NCBI GenBank assembly: GCA_965153455.1 | Contig: OZ234495.1 | Coordinates: 15,062,875-15,126,874, forward strand | Source: Sphagnum compactum | Lineage: Eukaryota > Bryophyta > Sphagnopsida > Sphagnales | Direction of reading: 5' to 3' | Length of the DNA stretch: 64,000 nucleotides | In this document: in pieces, positions 22,883 through 35,000 of the stretch | Layout of the letters: each line of letters starts with the position of its first letter | Position numbering within the stretch: position 1 is the first letter of the stretch | The notes under the pieces: generated by a model | Told to the model about the DNA's origin: nothing | What the model saw: only the letters and a program-made list of their open reading frames with translations | Database searches by the model: none | Program-made: the position numbers and the translations under genes

Positions 22883-24930
22883 TGAACTTTAGCCTTGCTT
22901 AAATTTCTATTTACAAACATGCATTTATAAAATTTTTGTAAACGTTATTACAAGATTTTCAAAAAGTTTTTGAAACCTTTTGTTTCTAAACACTTTAACA
23001 TTTTTGTCTTTCTCCAATTTATTTATTTTTTCCACTTTATGCTCATTTTATTCAACTAACATAATAGATTAGTAAACAAAATAATCATCTTTAATTTACA
23101 TACATCAAGACCCATTTATCCCTATTTAAACATGAGACATGATGCATTGATAAATAAAACACACGTGCTTATATTTATTTATTTATTTAACCTTTATTAT
23201 ATATGTAACTTGAATGTCCTCCATTTGTCCTAGTTTTTAATTCTAATTATTTTTTAAAAAAATCTTTCAAATTTCGTAATTGTTAATTTTTTTTATGGCC
23301 TTCAATTTGTAAATCATATTGATGTTTTTTTTTGGTTTTAGTTACCTTCTAGACCAATGGAATGCAACTTTTTTTGACACCATAGTCGTCTTTCATCATT
23401 TGGAGCAAAACAAACTTTCATTGATGTTTGTATTCCAATTCAAGTGATGTGTTTCATCAATGTGTGACCCAAATAGGTTTTTAACTTGCAATCAAAAATA
23501 AAATCTAAATGTAGTGATTTGACGCATTTCAATCATGTGACCAAGTTTAGCCATTTTCAAAATATTTGCAAGGACATTCAAAATTATATTTTATGGAAAA
23601 TTTTGCATATGGTTGAACTAATGGGCTTGTATAAATTTTTGGAAAAATAAGGATCATAGGTTTCAAATCAATTGACAAGACCCCTCATTTTTTCCTATTA
23701 GATATGATTCAGAGCATTTATAAGTTTTCATAACAGCAAGGTATTAGAAGTGATCAACTTGTTTTTGGAAACATGCTATTTAAATTATTAAATGACATCA
23801 TAGGTGTGGTTTTTACATTTGGTAACCACATTATTGAGTTCATGATTATTGGTCTCATTTATTCATGACTTTTGCCAAACAAACTTAATCATTAACCTGT
23901 TTTTATTTATGTCCTTTTCAAATATTTCATCCAATTTTTTTTATTACCTATATATAAGGATGCAATCACAATCAAATGAGCCAAAAACCATCTTGAACAA
24001 CTATCAAAACTACTGACTTTGTTATATATATTTATGTGGTGCCACTTTAATGCCATTTTATAATGGGAAGTTGTGTTAAATTATTAATATGATTGATGAG
24101 GGACTTGAATTAAAATTGAATGGAATTTAATTCAAGGTTTTAGTTTTAGTACATGGATTTTGAACTTGAACAATAATAACTTTAGAAAAAATGTATTTTG
24201 CAAAGGATTAAACTGAAGATTATCTTAATAATAAAAATTGATGCGAAAAAAAATTCAAATGATAGTAACCTACTACTCACATTACAAGAAATTCACAATT
24301 TAAAAGTTGTGAAATTTGAAATTTGTAGAAATTCAAAGTACGTTTAATTAAAAAAAAGGTCGAAAATATTTTCCACATGTAAATGGGGTGTAATGTATGT
24401 GACATGGAAAAGAAAATTATATTTTACGACAGAAAAACTAAAGCTTAAAGTACTTAGCATATTTTGGTATGATTTGGTACTATGATCATTTTTCAAGACT
24501 AAACAAAAAATCTAACAAAATTTGTACACATTAAAAAATTTCATAGGTATTCAAGAAAGAAAACACAAAACATGTGATGTAATTGGGGAAATTATAAGCA
24601 TTTTTTGTTGTGAAAAAAACATGTTGCAAAAGATTTCATTCAAAAAAGTTTTTTTATGAAAAAGTGAAAATGACCTTAAGAGGAACTTTGACCCTTGAGT
24701 CCTTTTTCATTGTTGGTTTGTTTGATTGTGATTTGAGACATGGTTAGATTGTGAAAATAAATAAAAATTTATCGAATTCCTTAAGGATGATATAGGTTTC
24801 AATTGCCATATCGTATTACCTTCTTTAATGTTGATTGTTAGAAATGCATAATTTTCAATGCCATTCTTCCCCTATGCTAGGTAAATGTGATTACATTTCA
24901 TTTCCATGTATGCCTTCCTTTTTCCTTTTG
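22883..24930. other. Gene-free AT-rich interval
   Basis: Only AT-rich unique-looking DNA is seen, with no long frame, no recognisable protein block and no bounded element. Confidence 0.5.
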
Positions 24931-24934
24931 ATTT

Positions 24935-25255
24935 TGTCCTTGGTGCTTAATCAATGTCTTTTAGTTGGAACTTGCAATTCCATTTAATCTTTTTGTCTTT
25001 AATTTCCTGTTTTTGATGTTCAGTCGATGGTTTCAATCGTGATTTTTATTGTTGCTCTTGTTGTCTTCCCCTTGATTTTTTATGTTTTGTGGTCAATGAA
25101 TGTTTCTAGTTGTTCTTACATTTGTTCTTGTTGTTTTTGCTTTGATTTCTTGTTTTTGGTATTCAAGATCAATGTTTTTAGTTACCTTATATCTATTTTA
25201 GTCGGTTTCCTCTTAATATTTTGTTTTTGGTGTTTAATCAATGCGTCTAGTTAGG
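24935..25255 (+). repeat. Degenerate tandem repeat, period about 70 bp
   Basis: A motif of the type TTTTTGGTGTTTAATCAATG followed by a TAGTTG-like string recurs near 24935, 25011, 25088, 25150 and 25222 with many substitutions. An open frame of 75 codons across it (25027-25254) encodes an almost purely hydrophobic peptide. This follows from the T-rich composition and is not evidence for a gene. Confidence 0.55.
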
Positions 25256-25259
25256 ATTC

Positions 25260-26420
25260 CAATTGTTCTTATTGTTTTATCCATTTTTGTGTTTTTACAT
25301 CCTAACTTCTGAAACTAATATTCTTTTCATGAACATCTTCCCGGTTTCCGTTGTTATCATCCATGCTGTTTTCAACAAAAGCCAATAATTTAACCATGGT
25401 TGAGTTACAAGAATCATGCATATTCTGCCAAAGGCATTTCCCCATTTTGGCAATTCTATGTGTTGCTCTTATTTGTATGGTACTAGGACCTCCTTTCAAC
25501 TAGAAATTAGACCATCTGCCTCTTTAGGTTATTTTTTGCATTGGAGAGTTCTCAAGTTCCCATATATTGATCACCATTAATCTCATGTAGTTAGCCTCTA
25601 CTAGGCAGCATACCCCAAAGTTGGGAAGAGTTGCTAGGGTTTTATTGTTTACATAATTGCAAGGCGTCCTGTATTTCACATTTTTTCATTTGTGAGCTCT
25701 TTTAAAGCTTCTATAAAATGTCCGTGTTGTTGTTTTTTCCCATTTTTTACAAATGGTACCATATTGTAGTCCTTCCTTATGAATATTTTGTTATTTATTT
25801 GTCATGCAAGCTTAATAATTCAACCTTGTACAAGAGAGCATGGTCACCTTTTCTATAGGCTTTGCTCCCCTTTTCATATTTTGAACCATAATAGAAAGTA
25901 TTTGAATGTTACTATCCTTTCAAGGGTAGACTAATTAACCTCTACATCTTGTTTCCTTTAAAAGACTCTTCCACAAGACGCCAAACATGCAACAAATTTG
26001 CCTCCTTAGCTTCTTTTTGTTCAAGTTGGATACATATATATGCTTTAGAACATTGCACCAACATATTTTTACATATTCCAACATCACTTTTGACGTGTTA
26101 TAATCTCCATCGAACTCATATCCTTTCATGCATCCAAACTTGCAATTACTAACATGTGTCATATTAATATGGTTCACCCTCATTTTCTCGAATGTCGCTT
26201 TGGATTTACCTTGGCCCATCAATGAGTGGCTTGCTTTGGTCACGTTTACAACTTATTCCAATTGACCCAAGAGTATCAACATCCTTTGGTGCACCGGTGG
26301 AGGTGAATGAATTGGTACCCATGATGTTACTTGCAATGGTGATGTTACTTGCAATGGTTTTGTCTCCATTGTTCAAAACTTTGCTTTTTATGGGAACCCG
26401 CCACTTAACATATGCACATC
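25260..26420. other. Interval without recognised gene
   Basis: Slightly less AT-rich than its neighbours. Overlapping frames on both strands (25302-25499 -, 25935-26243 -, 26192-26527 +, 26206-26481 -) show no known domains. Confidence 0.45.
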
Positions 26421-26423
26421 CTC

Positions 26424-26570
26424 TCCTCATAAAGCACAAGAAGAAATTTCCTAGTGTATTTGGTGGGCACCCTACGTCCATGAATATCCATTGTAGAAAA
26501 GAGGAGGGATATTGTGCCTACTCCTGAAGAGTGGGAGGGAGAGGAGCCCTAAGACCCGTTCTCACTCTTA
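26424..26570 (+). repeat. Dispersed repeat, copy 1 (KFPSVFGGH-coding family)
   Basis: The DNA from AAGCACAAGAAGAAATTTC onward can be read as KKFPSVFGGHP and is followed about 80 bp later by GAGTGGGAGGGA. The same order recurs at 60.14 kb, and the first part recurs on the minus strand at 27.25 kb. This is a dispersed repeat family; whether the peptide was ever translated is unknown. Confidence 0.65.
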
Positions 26571-27240
26571 AGATCCCTCCTACTTTGAAGGACTAGGTGA
26601 AATGTCCTCCCCCCCTCCTATGCCTCTTGAGAGCCATGTATGTTTAGGTTCTTGATATTTTTTTGGCCTCATGCTTCACAATGCATAAAGCTCATAGGTG
26701 GTGGAACACTCCTAAAATTGGGGACCCACACTTGGCCATTGCCTTATCTTAGACCCCTTATTTTGGGAATGCCCTTACCCTAGGGCTTTACCTTACATCG
26801 AATTTTTGCATTACTTTTTGTCGACTTGTTAACATTGTTGTTTCCTGAGACGGATACACGCAGATTTGGTGGATGGGGTGACCTTGTAGTTGACCCTACC
26901 ATAATTTTAATCCTTTTCCTTGTTTAGCATGTGCGCACAATGTGGCAGCCTTGGAGGTGGCCGACACTGAGTCAAAAAAGAAAGTAAAAAGAACGAACTA
27001 TTATTTTGATGGTGGTGATGTCGGAGATAAGTTTTTTCCGGGATAAATGTTTCCTGGGTGCTTAATCTAAAGAAAGTTGACACGTTTTTCCGTTCTTTGA
27101 TCGCCATCCCCTGTGTTGACAAGGTTGAAGAAAAACAAAGCCGGCAACAAAGCAAAGCAGATAAAAAGGAAAACCAAGCTCATGGACCAATTCCCGTGAT
27201 TCCGAAAGTGATAACTATTCAAGTGTCTCCATATGGTAGG
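26571..27240. other. Interval without recognised gene
   Basis: Moderate-GC DNA with overlapping antisense frames (26907-27155 -, 27058-27330 +, 27067-27315 -). None has a recognisable domain. Confidence 0.45.
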
Positions 27241-27247
27241 TGTATTA

Positions 27248-27300
27248 TTATTAATGTGCCCTCCAAATACATTAGGAAATTTCTCCAAAGTGCTTTCACA
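27248..27300 (-). repeat. Dispersed repeat, copy 2 (minus strand)
   Basis: On the minus strand this reads GAAAGCACTTTGGAGAAATT followed by CCTAATGTATTTGGAGGGCA. It matches copies 1 and 3 and translates as EKFPNVFGGH. Confidence 0.65.
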
Positions 27301-27544
27301 TACGTGCAACCCCAATCAGCCCTTAGATAAAAGGATAATAATCCTGGTCAAGATCCGTCTTACGCGGCGGCGTAAGTATCCTATCTTAGAGACACTAAGT
27401 TAAATCTTGATAATTTAAAATCTGGAGGTATCTATTACCAATTACAAGTCGCGGTGTGTCGAGGCCGGTGTAAAATTTGATAAGAAATGTTAGTGTGATC
27501 CACAAGCATTAAACTTTAGTCTCAATTTTCAAAACGTACTAAAC

Positions 27545-27679
27545 GTGCATTCACACTTGGTGTTAGGGACTTTAGTGTTGAATCCCCTAACACGATGCTA
27601 ACCATTTAGGACTTAAAACCTATTTTACCATGAAAATTTTATGAATTTAACACTAACTTAACATCAAGTGTGAATGCAC
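27545..27679. repeat. MITE-like 135-bp palindromic element
   Basis: GTGCATTCACACTTG at the left end (27545) has an inverted copy at the right end (27679 read on the minus strand), and the match runs on for about 21 bp with one mismatch (TGGTGTTA / TGATGTTA). The interior is also partly self-complementary (GTGTTGAATCCCC region). The compact size and inverted ends fit a MITE. No unambiguous target-site duplication was found. Confidence 0.6.
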
Positions 27680-29053
27680 CACAAGCATAATATTGGTAGT
27701 TTTCAAGTCAAGGTTATTGAGACAAGTAGTAGCCGTCCTCCAACAAGCTTTTTTTGGTTCCAAATAAGAAGAGAACATGAAAAATTGCAACCAAAACCAA
27801 CAATTGCACACAAAACAAAACACCATTGATATACTTATAAATAAAGAAAGAATATACCTATCTTTGAGAAATAGATAAAATATCAAGATTGCCTCCTCTT
27901 TCCTACTTCTAGAGCTCCTAAGTTCTAGAATTTTGAGCTAATTCTAAATTACTAAAGGCAGCGTGCTTGACGATCAAGCACATATTTCTCCGGATAAGGG
28001 TAGAAAATTATTTCTAATGTCAAGCTGTTGTGGACCCCGAATGAATATGTAGTAGTCGTGTAGGCCATACTTAAAAACATGGCCCGGTGCAAAGTGGGGT
28101 ACACATAGTAAAAAGAACCCCGATAGTACATGTTCAGCTAGCTAGACCTTGCGCCTAATGCATTATGCTACTTACCCGGATGTTGCACAAGCTGCCTTCA
28201 TGAACCTATTACTCATGTCCCATCCAATGCATGCATAGTACATCATGTTTATGACATATCATGAGTTTCACACCGTTTCGATGTATGCACCCTTTCCTTT
28301 CGTCCATGGATATACAATGGCATAAATGCCACCCCAATAATGGGCACTATATATTTACCATTTTGTATAATTTCACAATAGATAATACATTTACCCATTA
28401 AGTAAGAAAAACACAGCACCAAACCCCTGAGTTTGGTCACACACAGGGTGAGATTTTTAAAGAACCTGCAAAAAAAGTACATTAGCATTCAACGGGGGAT
28501 GAAACTCATTAAACCATCCATTTTGGTGGTAAACTGAGTTTCATCCTGTCTTTCCTTTCTCCTGAGCGCCTCCACTGCTGCTACATACATTTGCAGTGCT
28601 CCTACTATGAATAATCTCGAACCTTGTGCATTAAAATGCTGAGTTTCAGCATTTCATACTGAGATTTAATAAAATGTCTTTACTTTGCGGACACCACTGA
28701 AAGAGAGGATAGGGGGTGAAAAGAGGCCCAAAGAGAGGGTGAAGACAGGGTCGATACTTTACCGATAACTCTAATAAACATTCTTCAATTGAATGATTTT
28801 ATTGAAATTTTTGTTTTTTCCTTGTACGTCCCGATCAGATATGTTTTTATTATTAAACTTGTTATTTCGTGTGCATTTCTCATTCAAACATGTGGTTTCT
28901 TGCAATTTCGTTTCTTGTACCTTCTAGTCACACATGTTTTTTATTTATCGTAATCAATTTTTCTTGTACCGTTCGGTTCTGGTCACATGTGAAGTTTATT
29001 AGGATTTTTGTTGCTTGTACATTGGGTATTGCAAGGCTCATGGCGGTCCAATA

Positions 29054-29080
29054 ACACCACCACCACCACCACCACCACCA
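29054..29080 (+). repeat. (ACC)n trinucleotide microsatellite
   Basis: An uninterrupted trinucleotide repeat of about nine units in otherwise ordinary DNA. Confidence 0.95.
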
Positions 29081-30803
29081 TAGGTATTGCAAAAAAATTC
29101 ACCAAAAGAGTTCTAAGGGATGGGAACAATGAACAAATTATTCAATCTCAGCCACCATTTTCTGTCCAAGTAACTTCTCAACTCGGTTGTCATTTCGCCT
29201 CACCCAGGGTCATACATGGGCTTTTTTCAGAACATATTTTAACCCCTATGGTTAGGTTGGGGACACACATGGATATTTTTATTGAAATAATTTCTTAGTA
29301 CATTGGAGACGGTGATTTAAAATTTTATTTTTTTCAAATTTCAAACGTTGCATCATCATTGGCTAGCATCACTAAAGGGATTTAGCATTGAATGGCGACA
29401 GGCTTTTAGAACCTGTCTAAGCAGAAGAAAAGAACTAGTGTAAAAACTGATACCAAACTAAAAGCACAACCCAAATGTGGCGAAAGTTTTTCAATTTCTT
29501 TCCCTCAAAATTTGGCCCTTTTTTTCCCCAGAGAAAGGGAATGTTACGACAAAATATTGTTTTTTTTTTTTTTTTTCTATTTTTCGCATTTTGGCGAAAT
29601 TTCGCCCCAAAAAAAAGCTGTTTGGGCCACACATGGTTTATTTGGTAATTATTTTACCTCCTACATTTACATGGGGGTCCAACGTTTGTCATGTGTTTGT
29701 CATACACACTTCCCTCCCTTGTCATTCTTTGCACAAGGCTTCTTATTTGAGTCCCAAATGAAAAAAATGGCATCAGCTAGACATCCCACCCAAGGCTTTT
29801 TTTTGGTTTTAAAAAGAAAAAAGGTTTGTAAATTGAAAAAAAAATAATGCTAGACCACTTATGTGAGGGAGGTGGACTAGCAATCAACCACAAGAGGACT
29901 TAAATCAAATTTGGCTACAAGTCAGAAAGAAAAGTAGAACTTTTTTCAAACCCCATTATATATATTGGTCACATGCAAGAACTATGATCTAAATATCTCG
30001 TAATTTCAACCTTTTTTTCCTCGAAATGTGGTGGCTTTGTGCCGTTCTTATATTTTAAAAGGTCCTTTGTCCAACTCGCAACGTGTTTTATTTTGTCACC
30101 AAGTGGCGAAATTTCATCAGGACAAAACGACCCTGATCCCATCAAAATCGACCAATTATTCCCCATCTTGATGATTACCTCCAACCCCATCCCGGCCTGG
30201 TTTTTTCTTTGTGGATTTTGTGATGTACCCACAGTGGGTATTACCCATACCAAGATTTAGCCATATTTGGCTACAAATAGTCATGAATTTTTTTCATTTA
30301 AAAAAACCTACTATATCAATGTTTACCTCTTTTGGTGAACCATGTGTAGCAGCATTTTTCTTTATTCAAACTGGCCGAAAAATAACCTTCTTTTTTTAAT
30401 AAAAAAATGTAAAGGAAAATATCACTAGACTGTATATGAAGTTCCAGTAAGTAACCAGAAACAAAGGAGGATGCTTAAATTTTCTTAATTTCATTTTTGG
30501 CTAAATTCTCTTATGGATGTTCACCACTTCAGCTTACAATCACAACATTGAAAAGAAAACACTGCGTGACAGAAATCTGGCAAAAAAACCTTCATTTAAA
30601 AAAATAACCTGAAAATCTCAAAATCATTTTCATTTAAATATTTAAGTATTTTCATTTCCCTTTTGGCATAGATTTCACCAGTTTTTTTTTATAAAAAAGG
30701 GATATTGCTAATATTTAGAAGCAATTTAAATGGATTTTGGGGTCTTTAGTTTATACCATGGTAGGTACCAGTGTGGGTGCCAGTTCACTCAAGGTGTCAT
30801 ACA

Positions 30804-30826
30804 CCCCCCCCCCCCCCCCCCCCCCC
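30804..30826 (+). repeat. Poly-C run of 23 bases
   Basis: A pure cytosine homopolymer about 1.2 kb upstream of the JAZ start codon, followed by a purine-rich stretch. Its length is likely variable and is also prone to sequencing error. Confidence 0.9.
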
Positions 30827-30997
30827 AAAACTCTCTTAAAACTACAGTGCAACAAAAACAGGAAAAAAGGAAAAGGGGGTGGGTGAAAAAGGGGAGAAAA
30901 GAGGAGGGGGGGTCGGTTAGCTTTGTACAATGAAACCGGCGGAGAATTTGATGCAATAAGTTACTACCCATCATGCAAGTGTTTGAACCATGCAAAG

Positions 30998-31003
30998 CAC
31001 GTG
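30998..31003. promoter_or_regulatory. G-box CACGTG, distal
   Basis: A perfect palindromic G-box within GCACGTGC, about 1.0 kb upstream of the JAZ start codon. G-boxes bind MYC2-type bHLH factors, which activate JAZ genes in flowering plants. Function here is inferred from the motif and location. Confidence 0.5.
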
Positions 31004-31075
31004 CGTTTTGTGGCCTCATAGGTGCCTACCTGTTTTTTGGCCCATCGTAGGGCCTAAACCCTTTTTGCACGTCCA

Positions 31076-31200
31076 CACACAAAACACACACACACCCAAA
31101 ACATGACATTTTCACACACACATTCGCACACACGCAAACAAACTTTACATTTTCGCACTCACAAACACACACAACATTTTCACACACAAAACATGAAGCT
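31076..31200 (+). repeat. CA-rich simple repeat
   Basis: Interrupted runs of ACACAC with recurring ACATTTTCACACACA blocks, in the JAZ 5' flank. Confidence 0.8.
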
Positions 31201-31317
31201 CCAAAAGATTTGAAAACACAACCAATTTTTTTTGTTTTTTTGGTTTTTTGGGGGCCAAGTTCAGCGCTGCTCCTCCTACTCCTAACTTTCGTTCCTAACT
31301 TCGTTTTATCTGAAATG

Positions 31318-31351
31318 CTGCTGCTGCAACAACAACAACAACAACAACAAC
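31318..31351 (+). repeat. (CTG)n(CAA)n microsatellite in the JAZ 5' region
   Basis: About three CTG units are followed by eight CAA units (31327-31350). CAA-rich leaders are common in plant 5' UTRs. This may lie in the transcribed leader, but the transcription start cannot be read from the sequence. Confidence 0.85.
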
Positions 31352-31532
31352 GTCGGCGACCAAAAATCCTAAGTTTCTAAGTTCTAACAATAGTCCCTTA
31401 CTGGTGGGTTGTTGTAACTACTATACCTCCGGAGCTTTGCGTTTCGTTTCTGTTGTTATTGTTATTGTTTTCGTGTTTGCTGCCGGACAATTATCTTGCA
31501 TAACTGGTCTTCTTTCAAACAAGTCTCGAACT

Positions 31533-31600
31533 GATCGATCGATCAAACGACGGAGCGACCGACCGACCGACCGACACAGACAGACAGACAGACAGACAGA
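31533..31600 (+). repeat. Compound tetranucleotide microsatellite (GATC, GACC, ACAG)
   Basis: Three GATC units, then a GACC tract, then an ACAG/GACA tract, with only a short interruption between the first two. It lies 0.4-0.5 kb upstream of the JAZ start codon and is probably length-variable. Confidence 0.9.
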
Positions 31601-31737
31601 CCAATCGATGGATCGACACCAGCGCTGAGCAGCAGCAATAGCAGTAGTAACTTAGTCTATTTTTCTTAAATCCAGTGTTCGTTTTTGCTGTGGGAACTTG
31701 TTCATGTGTGGATCTTGTGTAGTGGGGTTTCAACTTT

Positions 31738-31743
31738 CACGTG
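31738..31743. promoter_or_regulatory. G-box CACGTG, proximal
   Basis: A second perfect CACGTG, about 270 bp upstream of the JAZ start codon. It is a candidate MYC-type bHLH site, but if transcription starts upstream of it the site lies in the leader rather than the promoter. Confidence 0.45.
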
Positions 31744-32009
31744 ATTTAGTACTAGTATTTTTGTTATTATTGTTTGTAGCATTAGATTCATGACTCGAAG
31801 ATCGTGTGTGACCCGTATGTATTATTCTGCGACGGAATGACGCTCGGAGCTCTTGTTAGTATTTCGTCTTGCGGGAAATCTGCTGCCGCTGCTGCTGCTT
31901 TTGCCGACTTTTGGTTGCTCTAAGAAGTGAATAGGATTGACACTTCGGGAGAGTGTCGACGACTAAGTAGTGTGGCGACAGCCTCCGCGGGTGACTACCT
32001 GACATCGCC

Positions 32010-35000
32010 ATGGTGAGGGAGGGGGTGGCCGTGGATTTCTTGGGGGTTCTCGCCAGTCAAAGATCGTCAGCAGAGAAGGACAAGAGTAGTAGCGCTCCAG
32101 AGGGAGGCGACCCCGCAGGCACGACGACGTTGGTGAAACCGCTTCCCGGCAGGACGTTATTATCGGAGTCGAAGCTGGTCAAGGGAGGCGGCGACGTTGT
32201 CGAGGCAGCGGCGATGGCCACGAAGCCGACTGCTCTAGTGGAGCTTTCGGAAACTGACAAGAAGGCTGCAGAGAGGGAGAGATCCATCTCTCGTTTGCGA
32301 CAAGGCGCCGAACAGACTGAATTTAAAGGTAATTTTCTGCGAACCCCTGAACATTTGCTAGTTGGAAATCTTATATAACCTGAAGAAGAAGCAGCTTCTT
32401 GAGGGAGATGCTTAGGATTATCGTGATCAGGGTCAGAGAATCGACTCATAAAAGCAGGCCCAGAGGAAGAGGACAATTTTTTATGAAAAACTAAGCACTG
32501 GTTGCACTTGAGAATCATGCATAAAAAATCGAACACTGATTACACTCGTGAAACAGGAAAAACCAAGCACTGGTTACACTTGTGACTGCACAACAAAGCC
32601 ATTTTCAGAGCGTTTCGTTACTTCTGCAGACGTTGTTCCTCCTCCCTTAAGGAAAGGAAAAAGGCAATGACGTCTGTAAGCCTGTCAGGTGAGGACCATG
32701 ACAGGAGTAGAGTAACTGAGAAAACATAAGAGAACTACCTATGCAGGACACGACCTTGATAAGAATCCTTCGAAAGAGCTTTCAGGTGCTGCCGTAATGC
32801 AGGGTTTGTAAGCTGATGCCTGATCACGTTGCTGTGGTTTATCGAGCAGCTTCTTGAACTCTACTGAGTTCCGTTGAAAAGAGCAACGGCGTGCATCATA
32901 TGGCCTGCTGCAACTGTTTATGTTAAAGCCAGGTAGTTGAAGCATGTGTAAACAAGGTAGAATGGGGGAGCTTTAACGCTTTTGGGAAAGAACCAGTAAG
33001 CCTCTGAAATGGTGCAAATCTGCCAGCAAAGTGATCCCAACAGGTCTCCCTGGCCTTCTTAGTTCCTGCTGAGTGAGAGTATCTCCTGGTGCAGGGTTTC
33101 CAGATGTGAGGAGAGATCTGATCACTCAAGGAATGATCAAATGGGTTGCAGGAAGGAGATACGTTATATTAGATTGTGAAGCTCCAGGAAATTGAATGTT
33201 TATCTGTTTCTTTGGTATCTTGGACAGAGATGCAGCCGTCTTCATGGACTAAAAAGCCAGCAGATGCTCTACAACAACAAAGAGCAGCTTCAAGTGAGGA
33301 TGACAAAGGAGGCAAGACAAAAGAGACTATAAGTGGTGGTCTTGTGCTGTGTCCTTTGCCTCCTCCAGAACCCTCCACCTCTCCTGTAAGTTTCCAATCC
33401 AACTTCTCTTCAAGTTGTGTTGTGGTTTTATAGGCATTGAAGACCATTATCTTCATCGTGACAAATTGAACTGGTTGACTCATCACTGGTGCATGTTCAT
33501 TTGGGGCAGGTGGGGTGGTTTCACAAGGCTTTACAACAAAACGTTAGGAAGATATCGATTGGAGATTTTCAGGCACCAAAGATGGTGCAGAACACAGCAG
33601 TACTAGAGGCATCCTCTTGCAGAGATATTGAAGCAAGAGGAAGTGCTCAGTCTCCAGAGCATGCAGGTGTAGAATCACCTCCACTTTCTGTACAGATTCC
33701 AGACATGGAGCCACACCCTCCAGCAGCAACTCAGAGTGCAGGTTTTGGTTCCCCATTGCCAGTGCATTTTGGAGTGTCCAACTTTGAGAGTGGGGCAGCC
33801 ACAGACAACCAGCGGTTTTCCCAAATGCAACACCTGATGCAAAATGGGATGAAACAAAGTGCCACTCTCGCAAGGTACCCATTAGTTGATCTCTTAATGA
33901 AATTACTCCCTTCGCTATTGGGTACATATGTAGTAGATTTTGCAAGTGCTTGAGTTGTGCAAATATGGCTTGACTGCTATAAGTTTTCTTGGGTACAAGT
34001 TGAACAGTATCAATCCTGTGAAGTGATTTCCTACTTGCCGAATGTAGCAGACCAGCTCAGGTGGGTGGAGCAGGTGTGCATCAGCCAACTGCACAGCTCA
34101 CTATCTTCTATGCAGGCATGGTCCATGTCTATGATGATGTCCCTCTGGAGAAGGTGAGGGATCAAATATCTTTTCTTTTGCTTGTTTTGTATAATAGCTT
34201 GTTCATTCTCCCTGTTTCTGTGAGATAGTGATTTCTGGAAATGTATGAATTTTTGTCAGTTTGGCAATCACAGGCACAGGCTATTATGTTAATAGCTGGT
34301 CGAGGACACGCTCGGCCTTCCAGCTTCATGAACCTGCCTGGAATTGAAGGTGCATCTCAGCCATTCTCCACCATTATCCCCCTGTCAACTCCATCTTCGG
34401 TACCACCTACTGCACGACCTGCTACCACAGTAACTGCTGGCCCTTCAATACCCATCTTACCAACACCTTATGCAAATGTCCTCCCACGACCCATTGCTAG
34501 GAGTGTCCATGTTGGTAAGCTTCATTGTCCTCCAAGGGCAGCCCTCTCAAGAAATTTTGTGTAGTACCCACATTTGACATTCTAGCATGACAGTATTGCC
34601 CTCAGCTTTAAGGTGGACCAAATAGTGATGTTTAGGATGTGTCTATGCAGTCACAGAGCTGCCACAGGCAAGAAAGGCATCCTTAGCACGATTTCTGGAG
34701 AAGCGGAAAGACAGGTATGATATTGACTTTTTTAGTGTCCAACAAAGAAGCTAGATGTTCAAGCTTTTCTGCCAAATTCTGATCACTCTGTAACACTACT
34801 TGCATTTGCCAAAGCCTGTGGGAGTATATACTGGGACAGACATGAACAGTGTGTGCAATTGCCTTGACAGACATTGAATCTTGCAGGGTACGGGTAAAGG
34901 CTCCATATCCTATCAAAAAAGAAGGATCTACCACACCACCCCGTGACAAGTCTCCAAGCCCTCCCTGCAGCAGGCCACAGACTCGTTCACCCTCCCCAGC

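Larger units (their letters stand above)
27690..30990. other. Upstream flank of the JAZ gene, no other gene seen
   Basis: Contains a 12-bp perfect inverted repeat GGATGAAACTCA / TGAGTTTCATCC (28497-28508 and 28535-28546, 26-bp loop) and an (ACC)n microsatellite (29054-29080). T runs near 29560 and a 23-base C run at 30804-30826 are also present. Frames of 60-111 codons are low-complexity or antisense artefacts. Confidence 0.5.

Noticed and set aside
25027-25254. 75-codon frame encoding a strongly hydrophobic, multi-pass-like peptide
   Set aside because: It lies in a T-rich degenerate tandem repeat. Such composition gives Phe/Leu/Val/Ile-rich frames by chance, and there is no gene context.
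32057-32536. 159-codon minus-strand frame opposite JAZ exon 1
   Set aside because: It is an antisense shadow of the GC-richer JAZ first exon and intron; the plus-strand frame carries the family motifs.
33544-33945. 133-codon minus-strand frame opposite JAZ exon 3
   Set aside because: Antisense shadow of a confirmed exon with no domain of its own.
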